A stretch of 64,000 bases of DNA from Nissolia schottii (lineage: Eukaryota; Streptophyta; Magnoliopsida; Fabales; Fabaceae), in the NCBI GenBank assembly GCA_003254905.1, contig QANU01021433.1, positions 62,001-126,000 on the forward strand, in the 5' to 3' direction. The position numbers and the translations under genes were made by a program. Shown piece by piece: positions 10,891-22,627 of the stretch. Each line of letters opens with the position of its first letter. Position 1 is the first letter of the stretch. The notes under the pieces were generated by a model that saw only the letters and a program-made list of their open reading frames with translations, did not search any database and was not told the DNA's origin.

Positions 10891-13315
10891 CACATATGGA
10901 ACTTGAGTTTAGTACAGCCGCATTAGTAACTTATTATAACATATTAACCATAACCTAAAAGCTTGATGTGTAATATCATTGGATGACAAAGATCAATTTG
11001 ATCAAATATTTCACATGTTACAGATACAACATCCTGCAACATGGCATCATCACTAATAAGATAAATAAAAAATGGATAGAACCAAAATACAGAGTTGTTT
11101 CATATTGTATCAAACAATATCATGCAGTAAACCAATGACCAAAAATACAAAATTGAAACAGTTCCGTGGGAAGGATAAAGGAGCTGCAGTATTAGAACAC
11201 AAAGGATAGGTTTAGAAAGGGTGAAAAAGTGTTTTTCTGTGTGCATGCATGAGAGAGCGACCATTGAACCACCAAAATTTCAACCATAAGAATCAAAGAA
11301 ACACAAATACATGTTCACCAATAAGCTATCTTGCCTAAACTCTTAATAACAAGCTCGTGCGACATGGAACATCAAAATAATGCAAAAATCAGTATCAGCA
11401 TGCTAAAAGACATTGTTCCCCATATAATGTGCAGCATGATGGTCATTTCACTGTTATTGAATCATAATTCACAACATGAATCGCTGAGGAAAATTATGAA
11501 TCGTGAATCAAATCGTAAGATTTAGAGACATAACGAAAATATACTTTATGACATAACATAAACAAAATGACATTCTAGACTCAAGATTGGCAAAACCATT
11601 AACATAAAGTCATCACCAAAGTCATTTTTAAGCTCAAAATACACAAAATTATCACCAATAAACTCTCAAAAAGCATAAAGGCTCAAGTACAAGCAACTGG
11701 CAAGTAACAACTCATAAACTATAAACTATAAACTATAAAAAAAAAACCAAATATTTCTCTCCTCTAAGCCTTTTTGGAGACATTGACGAGAGTCAATAAG
11801 GATGGAAGAGGAAGAAGGGGAGTGACAAGAAAAAAAAAATAAAGCAGATGGAGAGGAGAGGGAGATGACTCTTGAGTGTGAAGAGAAGAAGAGGTGTGCA
11901 GAGAAGAAGGCATGAAAAAAGTCGGAAACTGGAGAAAGTGTTGTGAAGAAACGGGGGAGAAGTCACTGTCGTTGCTGTTTCTGTGAGTTGCTTTTAAAAT
12001 TACAGTGAGAATTGAAATACTATTATATATTTAGATTAAAAAGGCAAACAAGGGGTCAGATGTGCAAAACGCAACATTTCTGACCCTTAAAAAAAAAAAC
12101 AAAAAACGCAGAATTTAGGTCCAGGTGGAGTTGGGTTGTCTTGACCCGGTCTCTTCAACCCAAGACCTGCAGTGCCCAATCGAATCGCCATCAAGGCTCC
12201 TATTCACAATTCTGATACAAATCATGCGATTCCAATGCCAAATAGCGTGATTCCTTCACAAAACGATTTGAATCAATGGGCATGTAAATCGTATTGAATT
12301 GCATGATTCACAATTCTGAATCGTGCTATTTGAAATGGCATTTTAGTAAATAAATCACCTAGATAGAGAAGAAATGGCAAAAAAATAGAGCATTTAACAT
12401 GAAAGGGTAATGTGCAACAATCGCCATCCATAAATGATAAAAACATGATCAACGGTGAGCATTTCAAAGGAAACCTAACAACATCAAACACAATCAACGG
12501 TGAGCAATCACAAGGGAACCTAATAAATGGAAACATGATCAACAGTCCAATTAAAAGGGAACCTAATCAATGAAACATGATTAACTATGAGCAATTAAAA
12601 GGGACCATGATAAAGGTGCGCATTTAACGTAATTAGTTTCGCCATAAACAGAAACACAACAGGATCTGCCCCCATCTCCAACAATGTCAACTGGACCCAA
12701 CCACAGTCAACTTTTCACTGCTAGCTCGAAAAACCTAAGTTAATTAACATTAAGAAATTGGGAAAGCGAAGCAGCCAGTAGCCGATAGCTTAAGCAACCC
12801 CAAAAAAAAAATCTCACTTCAAGAATAAATCACACCAAGGAACAAAACCAGTTTCTTGGCGTGCAAGAGTGACCAAACAGCTCCTCTAACTGTTACATTA
12901 CAAACCCAAAAGGCAAAAACAGGTAAACAAACCCTAAAATGAAGATCTCTCTCACTCTACCACTGTCTCCCAGCATACCCAAAAAGCAAATCAAACAGTA
13001 ACCGGGTCCGCAAAACCCAACCCTAACAACTAATTTTTCAGCTGAAAAATCAAAAATTAATCTCAGCGATACACATTGGCATCAGAAGCAAAATCTCAGT
13101 AAGCTAAATCCACAACAACCCCCCCCAAAATAAATAGAAAAATCTCCGATTTAAACACAATGCATCGAGTTCCCGGCATCGGAACACCCGAAACCCCGAA
13201 TCAAACACCAATTAGGGAATCATCACAAGAAAATAACCTAAAAAGCAAAAGCACGTAACGTGAATACAACAAAAAAAACCAAATTATATATATAAATAAT
13301 GAAGATGAGAACTCT
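10891..13315 (-). other. 5' intron/leader region of the DYAD-like gene
   Basis: No coding exon is recognised here. It holds a short AAACTAT triplet repeat near 11714-11738, purine-rich DNA at 11780-11960, and a block at 11460-12640 rich in AATCGTGAATC-type words, also found in the transposon at 25137. That suggests an old insertion. The missing N-terminal exons would have to lie here if they exist. Confidence 0.4.
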
Positions 13316-13760
13316 ACCAATCGGTGCATCAACGAAAAAAGCGCGAAGAAAGGAACAACGAGAGAAAGTGTCGACACTGCGAAGAAACGAAACGAGGAAA
13401 CCCCAAATGATTTAGCCGCAGCTACAAATAACGTTTGGAGTAAACGAATCACCTTTGTTTTCTTTTTTTTCTTTTTTCTTTTTAAGGTTTTTTAATAGGG
13501 GTTTTTTGGGGTTTTACTTTTTCTCTCTTTTAAATATTACCGAAACTAAACCCTAACCGCCAAAACCCCACAGAACCTTGAAATCACTAATCGCTGAAAA
13601 TAAAATAAATTAATTTTTATTATTGTTAATGAGACGGTGGGGCCCACAGGCTTTGGACACTTCTCATTGGCGTTTGGGCGTTTATACCCTCAGTTTTGGC
13701 CAAAATTGCGAAACGGTGCCGCATCGCCTGCGGTGCCTCGCTTCGCATTTCCTTTTTCGT
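13316..13760 (-). promoter_or_regulatory. Probable first leader exon and promoter of the DYAD-like gene
   Basis: On the minus strand a candidate leader exon ends at a GGTAGAG donor-like site near 13317 and extends to about 13405. Upstream, 13440-13520 is strongly T/C-rich on the minus-strand side, followed by a GGGCCCAC site at 13641-13648 and GC-richer DNA to 13760, typical of plant promoters. The leader is duplicated at 5311-5560. The start point is inferred, not shown. Confidence 0.4.
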
Positions 13761-14130
13761 ATTTCAAGACGAAACGGTTGAATGGATTGAATTTGAGTTT
13801 TTCTAAATTTTAGGATGAATGTCTTATTCATTCTTTAACTTTTTATTAATTTATTGACGTTAACATTGGTCATTTAATCAAATAAATAAATTTTAATTAG
13901 TTTTTAAATATTATTTTCATTCATTCTTTTGTATGAAATATTTAAAGATAAAGAGGTGTTTCAAATGATTAGGTGTTAATTAAAAGCGTTTAATAACCAA
14001 TTAAAAAATATATTGTTGAGAGATTAATATGAACACTGATAACAAGTTTAGGGACTCATCAAGACATTCCTCTTAATTTTTATTATTTGATTTTTTAATT
14101 TAAATTCGATACCTAGTTGTTGTATTAAAA
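13761..14130. other. Intergenic AT-rich DNA
   Basis: No gene or clear element boundary is seen. Confidence 0.4.
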
Positions 14131-14890
14131 TCTTTTAAATTCGATCTTTTAATTTAAATCGCCTCGACTGCATGCTCCAGTTCCTCGATCGCAAGCTCTC
14201 CACGTCCTCCGACACCCACTGCCAACCGCCAAGGGCGAGGGCACAGCAGCACCGCGGCTCGGGCTCGAGGGAGAGAACATGGGGTTGCAGGGCGTGGCTC
14301 GGGCTCGAGGGAAGGAAGAGAGAGATCGGTAAGGGGAAGTGGGTGGGTCGTGGGTGGGTCACCAGCGTGGGTGGCACTGCGGGGAGAGACCGGGGTTGCA
14401 GGCTTGGGGTTGCAGGCACCGCGACGAAGACGGGCTTGCAAGTGGATCTGGAGGCTCGGGGTGTAAGGTGGGCTTTCTTTGCGGGGTTGCGGAGAGGAGC
14501 GGCGGGGGAGGAGCGACCGGCGGAAGGGTGGTAAGCAGTTCCGTCGACACAAGTGAGAGGATGGGTGGTGGGGGTGGGTCAAGGGTTAGGAGAGGATGGG
14601 GGTAAATCGGGGCTGTGGGTTAGGAGAGAACAGGTTTTTTTTTTAATTAAAAATGGGTCGGGTCATTTTTGGAATTCGGGTCATAGGTCTGGGTTGTGTG
14701 TTTGGGTTATGCCACGTGGCATCCCACATGGCGCGCCGCGTTAGCGCCATGTCAGCACAGTCAACTCTCACCCAACCCCAGGAACTAAAACCTAATTTTT
14801 CAATTTTACAGGAAATAAAACTTTTACATAAGGACTAAAACCAAACTTTCAAATTTTACAGGGACTAAAAACATAATTAACATAATAATA
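14131..14890. mobile_element. GC-rich repeat with a terminal motif shared with 51180-51305
   Basis: A GC-rich island (14160-14640) in AT-rich DNA produces several overlapping open frames on both strands with no recognisable domain. From 14700 it reads GCCACGTGGCATCCCACATGG, then two 'ttttacaggga(c)taaaa' units, ending ACAGGGACTAAAAACATAATTAA at about 14862-14884. The same ending and the preceding GTCAA...ACAGGGAC(T)AAAAC units occur at 51180-51305. The pattern fits one family of mobile elements, perhaps one that captured GC-rich host DNA. Class unresolved. Confidence 0.5.
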
Positions 14891-15559
14891 AATTTGTAAT
14901 TATGTTAGTTATAAGCCATCGTGGTTAACTAGCTAATATATGCAGCTTGTAAACACACCTAGAAGGAATCAATCAATCAAATACATACTATTTCTCCTTC
15001 CTCATTTTACTCTCATTTCATATTTTTCTTTTCATGGTGATGACCATCGAATTGATTTCTTTCCATATCAAATCCTAATCATCAACCAAAAATTTCTCGA
15101 AAATGGTCCACTTTCCCTGAATTTCTGTTAAAACCCACAAATTCAAAGCCTTGGAAAATCAAGATATAAGGGGTGTTACCATCACCACTATAAGGGAGGG
15201 AAGAATAGGTTGCCACAGCAAGCCCAGGAAGAAACATAAAGATTGTAGCCATATATGAGTTTAGCTTTAATTCACTATTTGCATAATGAGTTCTACTATT
15301 TAATATTTGGCTCTGGCCTCGAGCCTTTTACTTTCTTAATTTTTTCTAAGTCAGTAAAAACAAACCTAGAAGAGAAAAACACATATTGTCAATGGTGCCA
15401 ATAGTCAACTACATATAATAAAATTCAGCAATATTGGGTTACAGTAGTCTGATAAACTTCAGCTTTTACCTAAGTGGTTCGCATTCAAATGTTCTATCTT
15501 TATATGGGTAAAAGGCAATGCCGCTTTCAGTCAATTTTGTGCTTCTATTGTGCTCGTCA
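14891..15559. other. Intergenic, no feature seen
   Basis: Mixed AT-rich DNA with no recognised exon, RNA gene or transposon terminus. Confidence 0.35.
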
Positions 15560-16049
15560 AATGGTGGTTTCTCACCTAATCTATGAAGTAACACGATTTT
15601 ACTATACAAAACGAGTTAAATTTTACCTACGAGTTAAAATCTACTTATGAGTTTACCTTAAAGTATACAAATTTTGTAACTTTGTTAGATATTTACCTAA
15701 CTTAGTTTATATTAGATAATATATAATAAGTTTATTTAGCTAATTTCATATATTTATCATAATTGAGCTATGTTTTATTGAACTATAAAATAATATAGAT
15801 ACAGAATAAAGTATGACATAACCACTAAGTGTCATGCATTAAGGTGTATTTTATGATATTTCTTTCATTAATTTAATTTAAAGTTAACATTATTCAATTT
15901 CAATTATAAATATAATATTTAATCAAATTTAGTTCCGAATTATGTTACTTATAACATATTTTTTTATGTATGTAAACTCATACGAGTTTAAGATTCAAGT
16001 TTGTTGAGACTCCACGAGTTTACTTAAACTCTCGAGTTTGACAACCTTG
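15560..16049. repeat. Dispersed AT-rich repeat, copy B
   Basis: 15849-16049 is the near-identical partner of bases 1-199. The upstream part to about 15580 repeats the word ACGAGTTAAA/TACGAGTTAAAATC, similar to the GAGTTTA words near the right edge, which suggests one element of about 490 bp with related ends. Target duplications were not identified. Confidence 0.55.
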
Positions 16050-16260
16050 ACCAAGATTGTTCGGAGGTGGTATCCTGCTTGCTTGAACATTTCCCGTTCA
16101 TGATGAAAGAGTTGAAGGATTTGGTTAAAGGTGATAACCGTTTGCCGGACAAAATTAGGGAATAGGATTCAATTGGCAAGTACTCTATACGTACTCTTGT
16201 CATCTGTACACCGAAAAATGTCAAGCATTAAATTCCCACTTCTTTTTCTTCCCCACATGT
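16050..16260 (+). pseudogene. Short coding-like fragment, paired with 17265-17375
   Basis: Frame reading gives SEVVSCLLEHFPFMMKELKD and KGDNRLPDKIRE followed by a stop, then DSIGKYSIRTLVI. The second half is repeated at 17265-17375 (WDLIGKYSTRTLIIV), with shared DNA words such as TTGGCAAGTACTC and TGTACACCGAAAAA(T/C)GTCA(A/T)GCATT. I cannot name the source protein. It looks like a gene or transposon fragment duplicated locally. Confidence 0.4.
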
Positions 16261-17264
16261 AAATTATCAATCTTCTTTCTAACCATATGGACAAAACCTC
16301 ATACCATGGTAGTTGTCATTTGGCGGAGCATGAGCATGATGGTGAGCATGGTGGTGGCCATTCGGTGGTACAATTTTAAAACTTTATTATTTATTTATTT
16401 CTTTCTTTCTTGTTAAGCTTTGCTGAACTTGAATTTTACATTTTTGTTTCCTTTCTTATAGTGTTGCTTTATATGTGTTTAGCAACAATGTGATGGTTAA
16501 ACTACAAATGACCAAAGAAACATGCGAGGTGCTGAAATATGAGGGATTTTGTGTTGTTTGATATGCTGCTTTGGCTGACTTAAATTTTGTTTGAGTTACC
16601 TTATTTAGATAATTTCTTGTTAGTTTTCTTCAGGGATTAATCTCATTACTTCAAAATTCTTAGTATATAACTAGGAGTTGAAACCATGCATTTTAATCTT
16701 TTGTGTAAAAATCATAATGTTAAAAATCAAGTTTCATCCGTGTCTAGTTTGATAAGGAATGACATGTTGATGACTGTGGTTACATTAATAGCCACATAAA
16801 CATATGATGTAATGATAAATCCTCCCAGAGGAGTGTGATCGGACGACACTATCAACACTACTCCTCAGCGTTTTACTGAGAAGTCGGTGTTAGGTACTCT
16901 CTATCCTTGGCTCTTTTTGTTTATTCCTGTTGGAAATACTATTGGCTTTTTCTCTTCAGGTTAGTCAAATCTCATTATTTGACTATATCTCTCATTGCCA
17001 TCACTCACCTTTTTTATTTCTGTTGTTGTTATAACACCTGACCCATTAAACCAATCCCTCATGTCTTTTGTTTCGGTTGCTTGCACTGTTGTTACATGTA
17101 TTGTGTGGAATTCTAGAGGACAACGATTTGTTATGTAGTGGTCATTCCTTGTTGCATGATGGAAATCGAGAGGAAATGACACTTCATATGAGCTACTAAG
17201 AAGTATAAAGGAAAGCAATCAAACAGCAATAGTAATAAACGAATGAGTGCTTAATCAACAATGC
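16261..17264. other. Intergenic DNA between the repeated fragments
   Basis: It contains a His/Gly/Glu-rich short frame at 16318-16375 (EHEHDGEHGGGHS) that could be a gene scrap, but no start, splice site or homologue is apparent. The rest is non-coding. Confidence 0.3.
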
Positions 17265-17375
17265 AATAAGGGAATGGGATTTGATTGGCAAGTACTCCAC
17301 ACGTACTCTAATCATCGTGACACTTATGTACACCGAAAAACGTCATGCATTCAATTCCCACTTCTTTTTGGGGAT
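17265..17375. repeat. Second copy of the 16140-16250 repeat
   Basis: Direct-orientation copy of the segment beginning AAT(A)GGGA(A)T, including TTGGCAAGTACTC and the TGTACACCGAAAAACGTCATG phrase. It differs by substitutions and a short insertion near 17315. The two copies are about 1.1 kb apart. Confidence 0.65.
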
Positions 17376-17554
17376 ATCTCCTTATATTCTGGGAGACAAG
17401 TTTTTTGAAAATGTTCTTTTTCTTAAACGAAAAACAGAATCTCTTTTGAAAGATGGAAAATATAAATAGTGTAGGGAAAAGAAGATAGGTTTGCAGTAGT
17501 TGAAGGCGTTAATGCAAGGACCAAAACCCCAAAACGCACATCAAAAAGTTATAG

Positions 17555-19080
17555 CATCTGTCCTACTAAATCCATCGGCATTGTAAGCATCAACATTATC
17601 GACTTCATATGGGCACGAATTATCAAAATGATTTAATGCAATCAACCAATATGGCAAGTCCTTGTATGGCTATCCCTAATTGCCCTATACTTGTGTAATT
17701 GTTTTTTGCTTTAACAGCCAAGCCTTTTGTACAATGGTCAATATCCTTCCCAGTCCATGAATGAATTTTATTGGAATTGTTGGCTTTACTCTTATCTGCG
17801 CCAATATCATGCCAGCAATCTTGAAAGAAGTCAACTTCGAGTGGTCTCAAGTAAGCCACAAAGCAAGGCAAGTATGAGAGTCGTTGTACTTTGTGACCTC
17901 CTAGAAGCAACTGTTTTTTTTCAATGTAGCCCTAATAAATGATTGACATCCTTGGACAAAGTTCCTATATTTGCAGAAGTACGTCACCGGTTCTAACTCT
18001 TTAATTTTGTAATCCACTCCAATGTGCATGCAATGATTTGCAACAGCTTCTTTAACTGCCTCCTTATCATCGAAATACTTCCTTATGTAGAGATCACCAC
18101 CTGCAAAATAATCATTATCTAAGTCTCCAAACTCAGATGTACGCATCCCTTCAACATCAAAGGTGCGCAAGAAAGCTGGTGGATCATTCGGTTGTTGATT
18201 TCCTTCGTCATCGGTAAAATTTAATAAACCCAAAAATAGAAAATTAGTTATATAACAATTTAAGTGAACTTACATTTATTTATTCAACAGTAATTACATA
18301 ATAATTTAAATCTACTTAAGAAAGTTAATTATAATTTAATTTATTAAGTAAATAAACTATAATTACTACTAGTTAACAAATTTGTAGTTCTGATACACAA
18401 GATCCTTTTAACGAGGCGAATATAGAACATACTTTGCAATTCTATTAATTATTGGACATTGAGATAGAAAATAAAAAATTAATTATATAATAGTATAAGG
18501 GAACTTACATTTATTTATTAAACATTAATTAAATAATAACTTAAATCTACATGAGGAAGTTAATTATAATTTAATTTATGAAGCAAATAAACTATAATTA
18601 ATATTAGTTAACAAACTTGCAATTCTGATACACAAGATCATTTTAACGAGGCGAGTGTAGAGCATACTTTGTAACTCTGTTAATCTATATAATTAATTTA
18701 AAAGTATAATTTAGTGTGGATAATAAGAGTATCTGAACCGTCGTCAGTTCCATCGCTTTTAGAGATGTCACTTCCATGCTCACTCCAGCTCGTATCGTCG
18801 TCTTCATCTGCGAACATGTCATCATTTAATAGTAATGCTGGTTTAGTGTCCTGCAGCTCCTATTGGTACACTTTGTTAGAACTCATACCAGAATTTAAAT
18901 CAACATTAGGACAAACCTCCTCGAAGTTCACAAACATATCAATGTCACTCAAATATGTCTTATAATTTTTGTATAAAGAAACATCTACTGCACTTGGAGG
19001 TTTTCGATATCGTAATAGGTTGATATTTAATCATCTCATTCATGAAAGACACTAAAGCCTTATATCTGATTCATGCTATG
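17555..19080 (-). pseudogene. Mutator-like (MULE) transposase, broken
   Basis: On the minus strand, 18965-18715 encodes an acidic N-terminal part (DIDMFVNFEEVCPNVDLN, DDMFADEDDDTSW) with an in-frame TAG. 18233-17901 gives the MuDR-type zinc-binding start (KYFDDKEAVKEAVANHCMH, DYKIKELEPVTYFCKYRN). Then, after frame changes, come NDSHTCLAL, DHSKLTSFKIAGMILA, KPTIPIKFIHGLGRILTIV, KAWLLKQKTITQV and DLPYWLIALNHFDN, the standard order in plant MULE transposases. Stops (TGA before DHSKL, TAG after TITQV) and frameshifts make it non-functional. The catalytic DDE region is missing; the sequence fades near 17555. Confidence 0.8.
18241..18700. repeat. Tandem duplication of about 235 bp inside the MULE
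   Basis: Copy 1 starts at 18241 and copy 2 near 18476. Shared words include GAACTTACATTTATTTATT, GTTAATTATAATTTAATTTAT and GATACACAAGATC(C/A)TTTTAACGAGGCGA. It falls between the acidic N-terminal part and the zinc-binding part of the transposase remnant, so it is probably a duplicated intron segment. Confidence 0.8.
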
Positions 19081-19239
19081 CTCTTTTGAAAATGAGAAGA
19101 AATTGTGCCACATAAATCTGAGAACAACATAACTGACCAAATTACAATAAACTGTATCATTTTCATTGATAAACTCAACACCGTTAATGTTGAACTTTTG
19201 CACAGAACCATTATAAAAAAACAAACGCAACAACACCAC

Positions 19240-19740
19240 CGCTACTCATTTAAAAAAAAAAAGATACATAAAATGAACACAACTTTGAGGGGGGTTTGAG
19301 AGGAAATGGAGAAGAGAATGAGAAGACTAGATGAATGAACGGTGTGTAATCATCTCTGGCATTTGTAAAACTCATTTCCTTTTGATTTTAAATTTTTTAT
19401 TTTTGACAAATGTTGAAATTGCCACTTGATCTAAGAATTTTAGGCACCTATCCCATCGACAAGTCTCTTTATCACAAGTGCTAAAATTGTCACCTTCTCT
19501 TACAATTTCAAGCACCGGTCCCATCGATAGCTTTTTGTTTTTTGTTTAAATTTTTATTTTATTAAAGGTATTAAAATCTTTATATGTTTGGGCAATTTCA
19601 ATAGCTGCCCCATCGACATTTTTTTGTTAAATTTTTTTTATTAGAAGTACTAAAATCACAGTATATGTTCTGGAAATTTTCGTACCTCGGCCCGTTTTTA
19701 TTTTTTTTTCAAGAACGTATCATAGGCAAAAGTCTATCAT
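19240..19740. repeat. Degenerate direct repeats upstream of the MULE remnant
   Basis: Three loosely repeated units carry (T/G)CCCATCGA(C/T) at 19453, 19511 and 19610, each near 'aaattg(t)cac/aatttcaa(g/t)' and 'gtactaaaat' words. They may be subterminal repeats of the same transposon. No terminal inverted repeat was fixed. Confidence 0.4.
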
Positions 19741-19910
19741 GGGGCTATGAATGTAATTTTACCTTGGATGGATGCATCACTGCCGCACAATGGACAAATA
19801 GCCAAATCAAAGTTGAAACAACCACCATGTAGTAGCTAAGGAATATTATTATTTTATTATACATCTTCATCAATCACAAATTGTAGCGAGAGAGAGTGCA
19901 GAAAACAAAC
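19741..19910 (+). promoter_or_regulatory. Promoter and 5' leader of the ABA2-like gene
   Basis: The 170 bases before the ATG include an AT-rich TATTATTTTATTATACATC stretch (about 19847-19865) that could hold the TATA element, then a purine-rich leader AGCGAGAGAGAGTGCAGAAAA. No ABA- or stress-type element is clear enough to call. Confidence 0.35.
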
Positions 19911-21780
19911 ATGTCTACTGTCAGGAATCCCCAACATTCGCTTCCAACGCAAAGGTACTGATAGGATATTTTTCCATCGTCTTTCTTTACTCATTTGAAA
20001 CTTGGTGAAGCATGTACTTCTCTATTGAATCTGTTGTTTGCTGCAATTTCTGATGGTAACTTTTGTTACTCATGCTATTGAAGCTGATTTTGGGGCTGAC
20101 CAAAATCTGTATTTGGTTTTGGATCTGCTTTAAGAGACTTTTTGGTCATTGTTTTTCCATTTTTCTTCTTTTATTTCCTGATATCAGATTTTTTGAGGCA
20201 ACTAGTATGAAACATTTTGTTGCTTGTATATGGTACGAAAGATTTAGGCTGTGTTTAGTACAGTAGATGAAGAAAGATTCTGTCCATTTAGACCTCAATC
20301 TGGTGTCTATTTTTTGCCCCTTCTATTTCAACTTCAGTGATATAGAAAATAAGAAAATACGAGAATTTTCTGTTCCCATTTGCACTTCTTTCACTGTTGC
20401 AGCTTACCCTGTTGTACTCATGTTCACCTAATTGAGTTTTGGAAATTTTCTTCATCCATCAAATACTGCTTCTTCTTTCGTTGTTAGTTAACTCTCGGAT
20501 GAGATGTATATAAATCCATATCCATATTTCATACAAATTGATTTGAGCTTGTGGTTATGTGCGCTATGACTGTCCTATTTTTCTCGATTTATTTTCCAAA
20601 TCTGTTGCTTTCTGTTTAATATCATGTGATGACTAATCTGATGCTCACTGAATCCAAATCTACTCTTTGAGACAAGAGCTTGTGTCCCTCTTTGGCTTAG
20701 GGCAGAAAATAGATATAATATAGAAATAATGATCAAGTTATCCTTTCTTTTACATTGATAGCGACCTGTTGAAAACTTTCATGATCTTAATTTCTGTAGA
20801 ATTTGTTTTTTGAAAAAAAACAAAACAAAACAAAAAAAAAATGAGAATCCATGTTTTCCACAATGTTAGCATTGTCTTAGAAAACTGCCTTAGATCTTGA
20901 GGGTTAATCTACCAATACTGCAACCCCTGCCTCTAGTCCCTACTTATGTCACTTAAGTTCTCTGTGATCTCTGCTCTTCAGGTTATCAGGCAAAGTGGCA
21001 TTGGTCACGGGCGGAGCCTCTGGCATCGGAGAAAGCATTTCGCGCCTGTTCCATATCCACGGTGCCAAACTGTGCATAGCTGATGTGCAAGACAACCTTG
21101 GAAAGCAGGTCTGCGAATCCCTCGGCAGCGAAGCAGATGTTTGTTTCATCCATTGTGATGTTACGCTGGAGGATGATGTTCGCCGCGCGGTGGACTTCAC
21201 CGTGGATAAATTCGGCACCCTTGACATCATAGTCAACAACGCTGGAATCTCCGGATCGCCTTGTCCTGATATCCGCAACGCAGACTTATCAGAGTTTGAG
21301 AAGGTGTTCGACATCAACGTTAAGGGAGTGTTCCACGGCATGAAACACGCTGCTCGAATCATGATACCCCGGAAGAGGGGCTCAATCATTTCATTGTCAA
21401 GTGTGGCAAGCACCATAGGGGGTTTAGGACCACACGCGTACACAGGGTCGAAGCACGCGGTGTGGGGGCTCACGAAGAGCGTCGCGGCTGAATTGGGGAT
21501 GCATGGGATAAGGGTGAACTGTGTGTCGCCCTACAGCGTCCCAACCGGGTTGGCCATGGCGCATCTGCCGGAGGACGAGAGAACTGAGGATGCCATGGCT
21601 GATTTTCGTGATTTTGTTGGGAGGAATGCCAACTTGCAAGGGGTGGAGCTGACTGCTGATGATGTGGCCAATGCAGTGCTCTTCCTAGCAAGCGATGATG
21701 CAAAGTATATCAGTGGAGACAATCTGATGGTTGATGGAGGCTTCACCACTGTGAATCACTCACTCCGAGTCTTTAGATGA
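19911..21780 (+). CDS. ABA2: ABA2-like short-chain dehydrogenase/reductase (xanthoxin dehydrogenase)
   Basis: Two exons, 19911-19954 and 20982-21780, join inside an Arg codon (AG|G) and give 280 residues; Arabidopsis ABA2 is about 285 with the same intron after the short leader ending LPSQR (here LPTQR). ABA2 is the cytosolic NAD-dependent enzyme that oxidises xanthoxin to abscisic aldehyde. Visible SDR features: cofactor loop TGGASGIG (24-31), acidic Asp49 favouring NAD, NNAG (100-103), Ser about 155, Tyr168 and Lys172 (YTGSK), PHAYTGSKHAV, RVNCVSPY, a long PxxERTEDA loop, and ISGDNLMVDGGFT near the C-terminus. The two-exon structure and end-to-end similarity favour an ABA2 orthologue. The wider SDR110C group (secoisolariciresinol- and zerumbone-type dehydrogenases) is the alternative. 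The frame is intact. It converges with the ATPase gene. Confidence 0.9.
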
Positions 21781-22627
21781 TGATCAGATACAGAGGCTCA
21801 TCAACACGGCTTGGGACATTGCAATCATAAGTATTTGCAAGGATGCAGAGTTAATATTTGATGTAAATCTATCATTCATCGAAGTAATCTAAGTAATCCT
21901 AGTCTTTATAATTTATCAAAACTGTCGTTTATTAGTAGGGCCTTACTGGAAAAATCTTAAAATTATAAGAAATAAATTACAGACTTATGAATTATAATAA
22001 TCTACTTGAAGTCAATATAATTAGTACTAAAAAGATTATGTTTAATCTTATATAAGATGGCAGGATAAGGATGGGAATGGGGGATTATTTTAATCCTACT
22101 CTACTAGCCAAGTCAATTCGCGTCATACTGAGTCAATTTTCCAAAAGTGAAACACAACGACGTAATGATTCTTTTATCATTTGAAGTTACACTACTGATT
22201 TTCCAAAATTCAGCGGACTTGATTTCTCCTGATTTCAAGTAATATTATTGCTGAGGTAACAAATGCATGCCCGACCAGACCACCCAACAAGTTGATAAAG
22301 AAAAGTTTCATTTTACTAGCAGTCAAGAGTTCGTATGTTGAGTAAAATGAATCGTAGCCTTTAAATAACTAAAACTCCTGTGCTAACAAAACATCTCAAG
22401 ATAATTTGGGAGGGCATGTGTTCTAAAATTATACCTTTCTCCCATAAAAGATTTCTTAAATCACCCATCCATCAAATGGGAAAAGAACTGTAAAGACAAA
22501 ATATCCTATAACAAAAACTCATCGAGCCATGCATTTTTGCTAACTAGTTCCACGTCTCTGACCTAGTCATCACTGCATTTTACCCATGGTGCAAGTGTTT
22601 CTCTCTCCATCATATCTCTTCAACTAC
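21781..22627. other. Convergent 3' ends: ABA2-like and P5A ATPase
   Basis: This is 847 bp between two stop codons in tail-to-tail orientation, so it holds both 3' UTRs. No transposon end or RNA gene is seen. Confidence 0.5.

Noticed and set aside
12273-12542. Minus-strand open frame of 89 codons
   Set aside because: It is built from locally repeated words (GATCAACGGTGAGCA-like), has no domain, and lies in the 5' region of the DYAD-like gene.
14135-14605. Several overlapping GC-rich open frames on both strands
   Set aside because: They overlap in up to five frames, contain only Pro/Arg/Gly-rich low complexity, and lie inside a repeat with shared ends. A composition effect is more likely than a gene.
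16820-16970. Possible acyltransferase-like hydrophobic fragment
   Set aside because: A few residues looked like a membrane-bound acyltransferase start, but stops interrupt it and no specific motif can be read.
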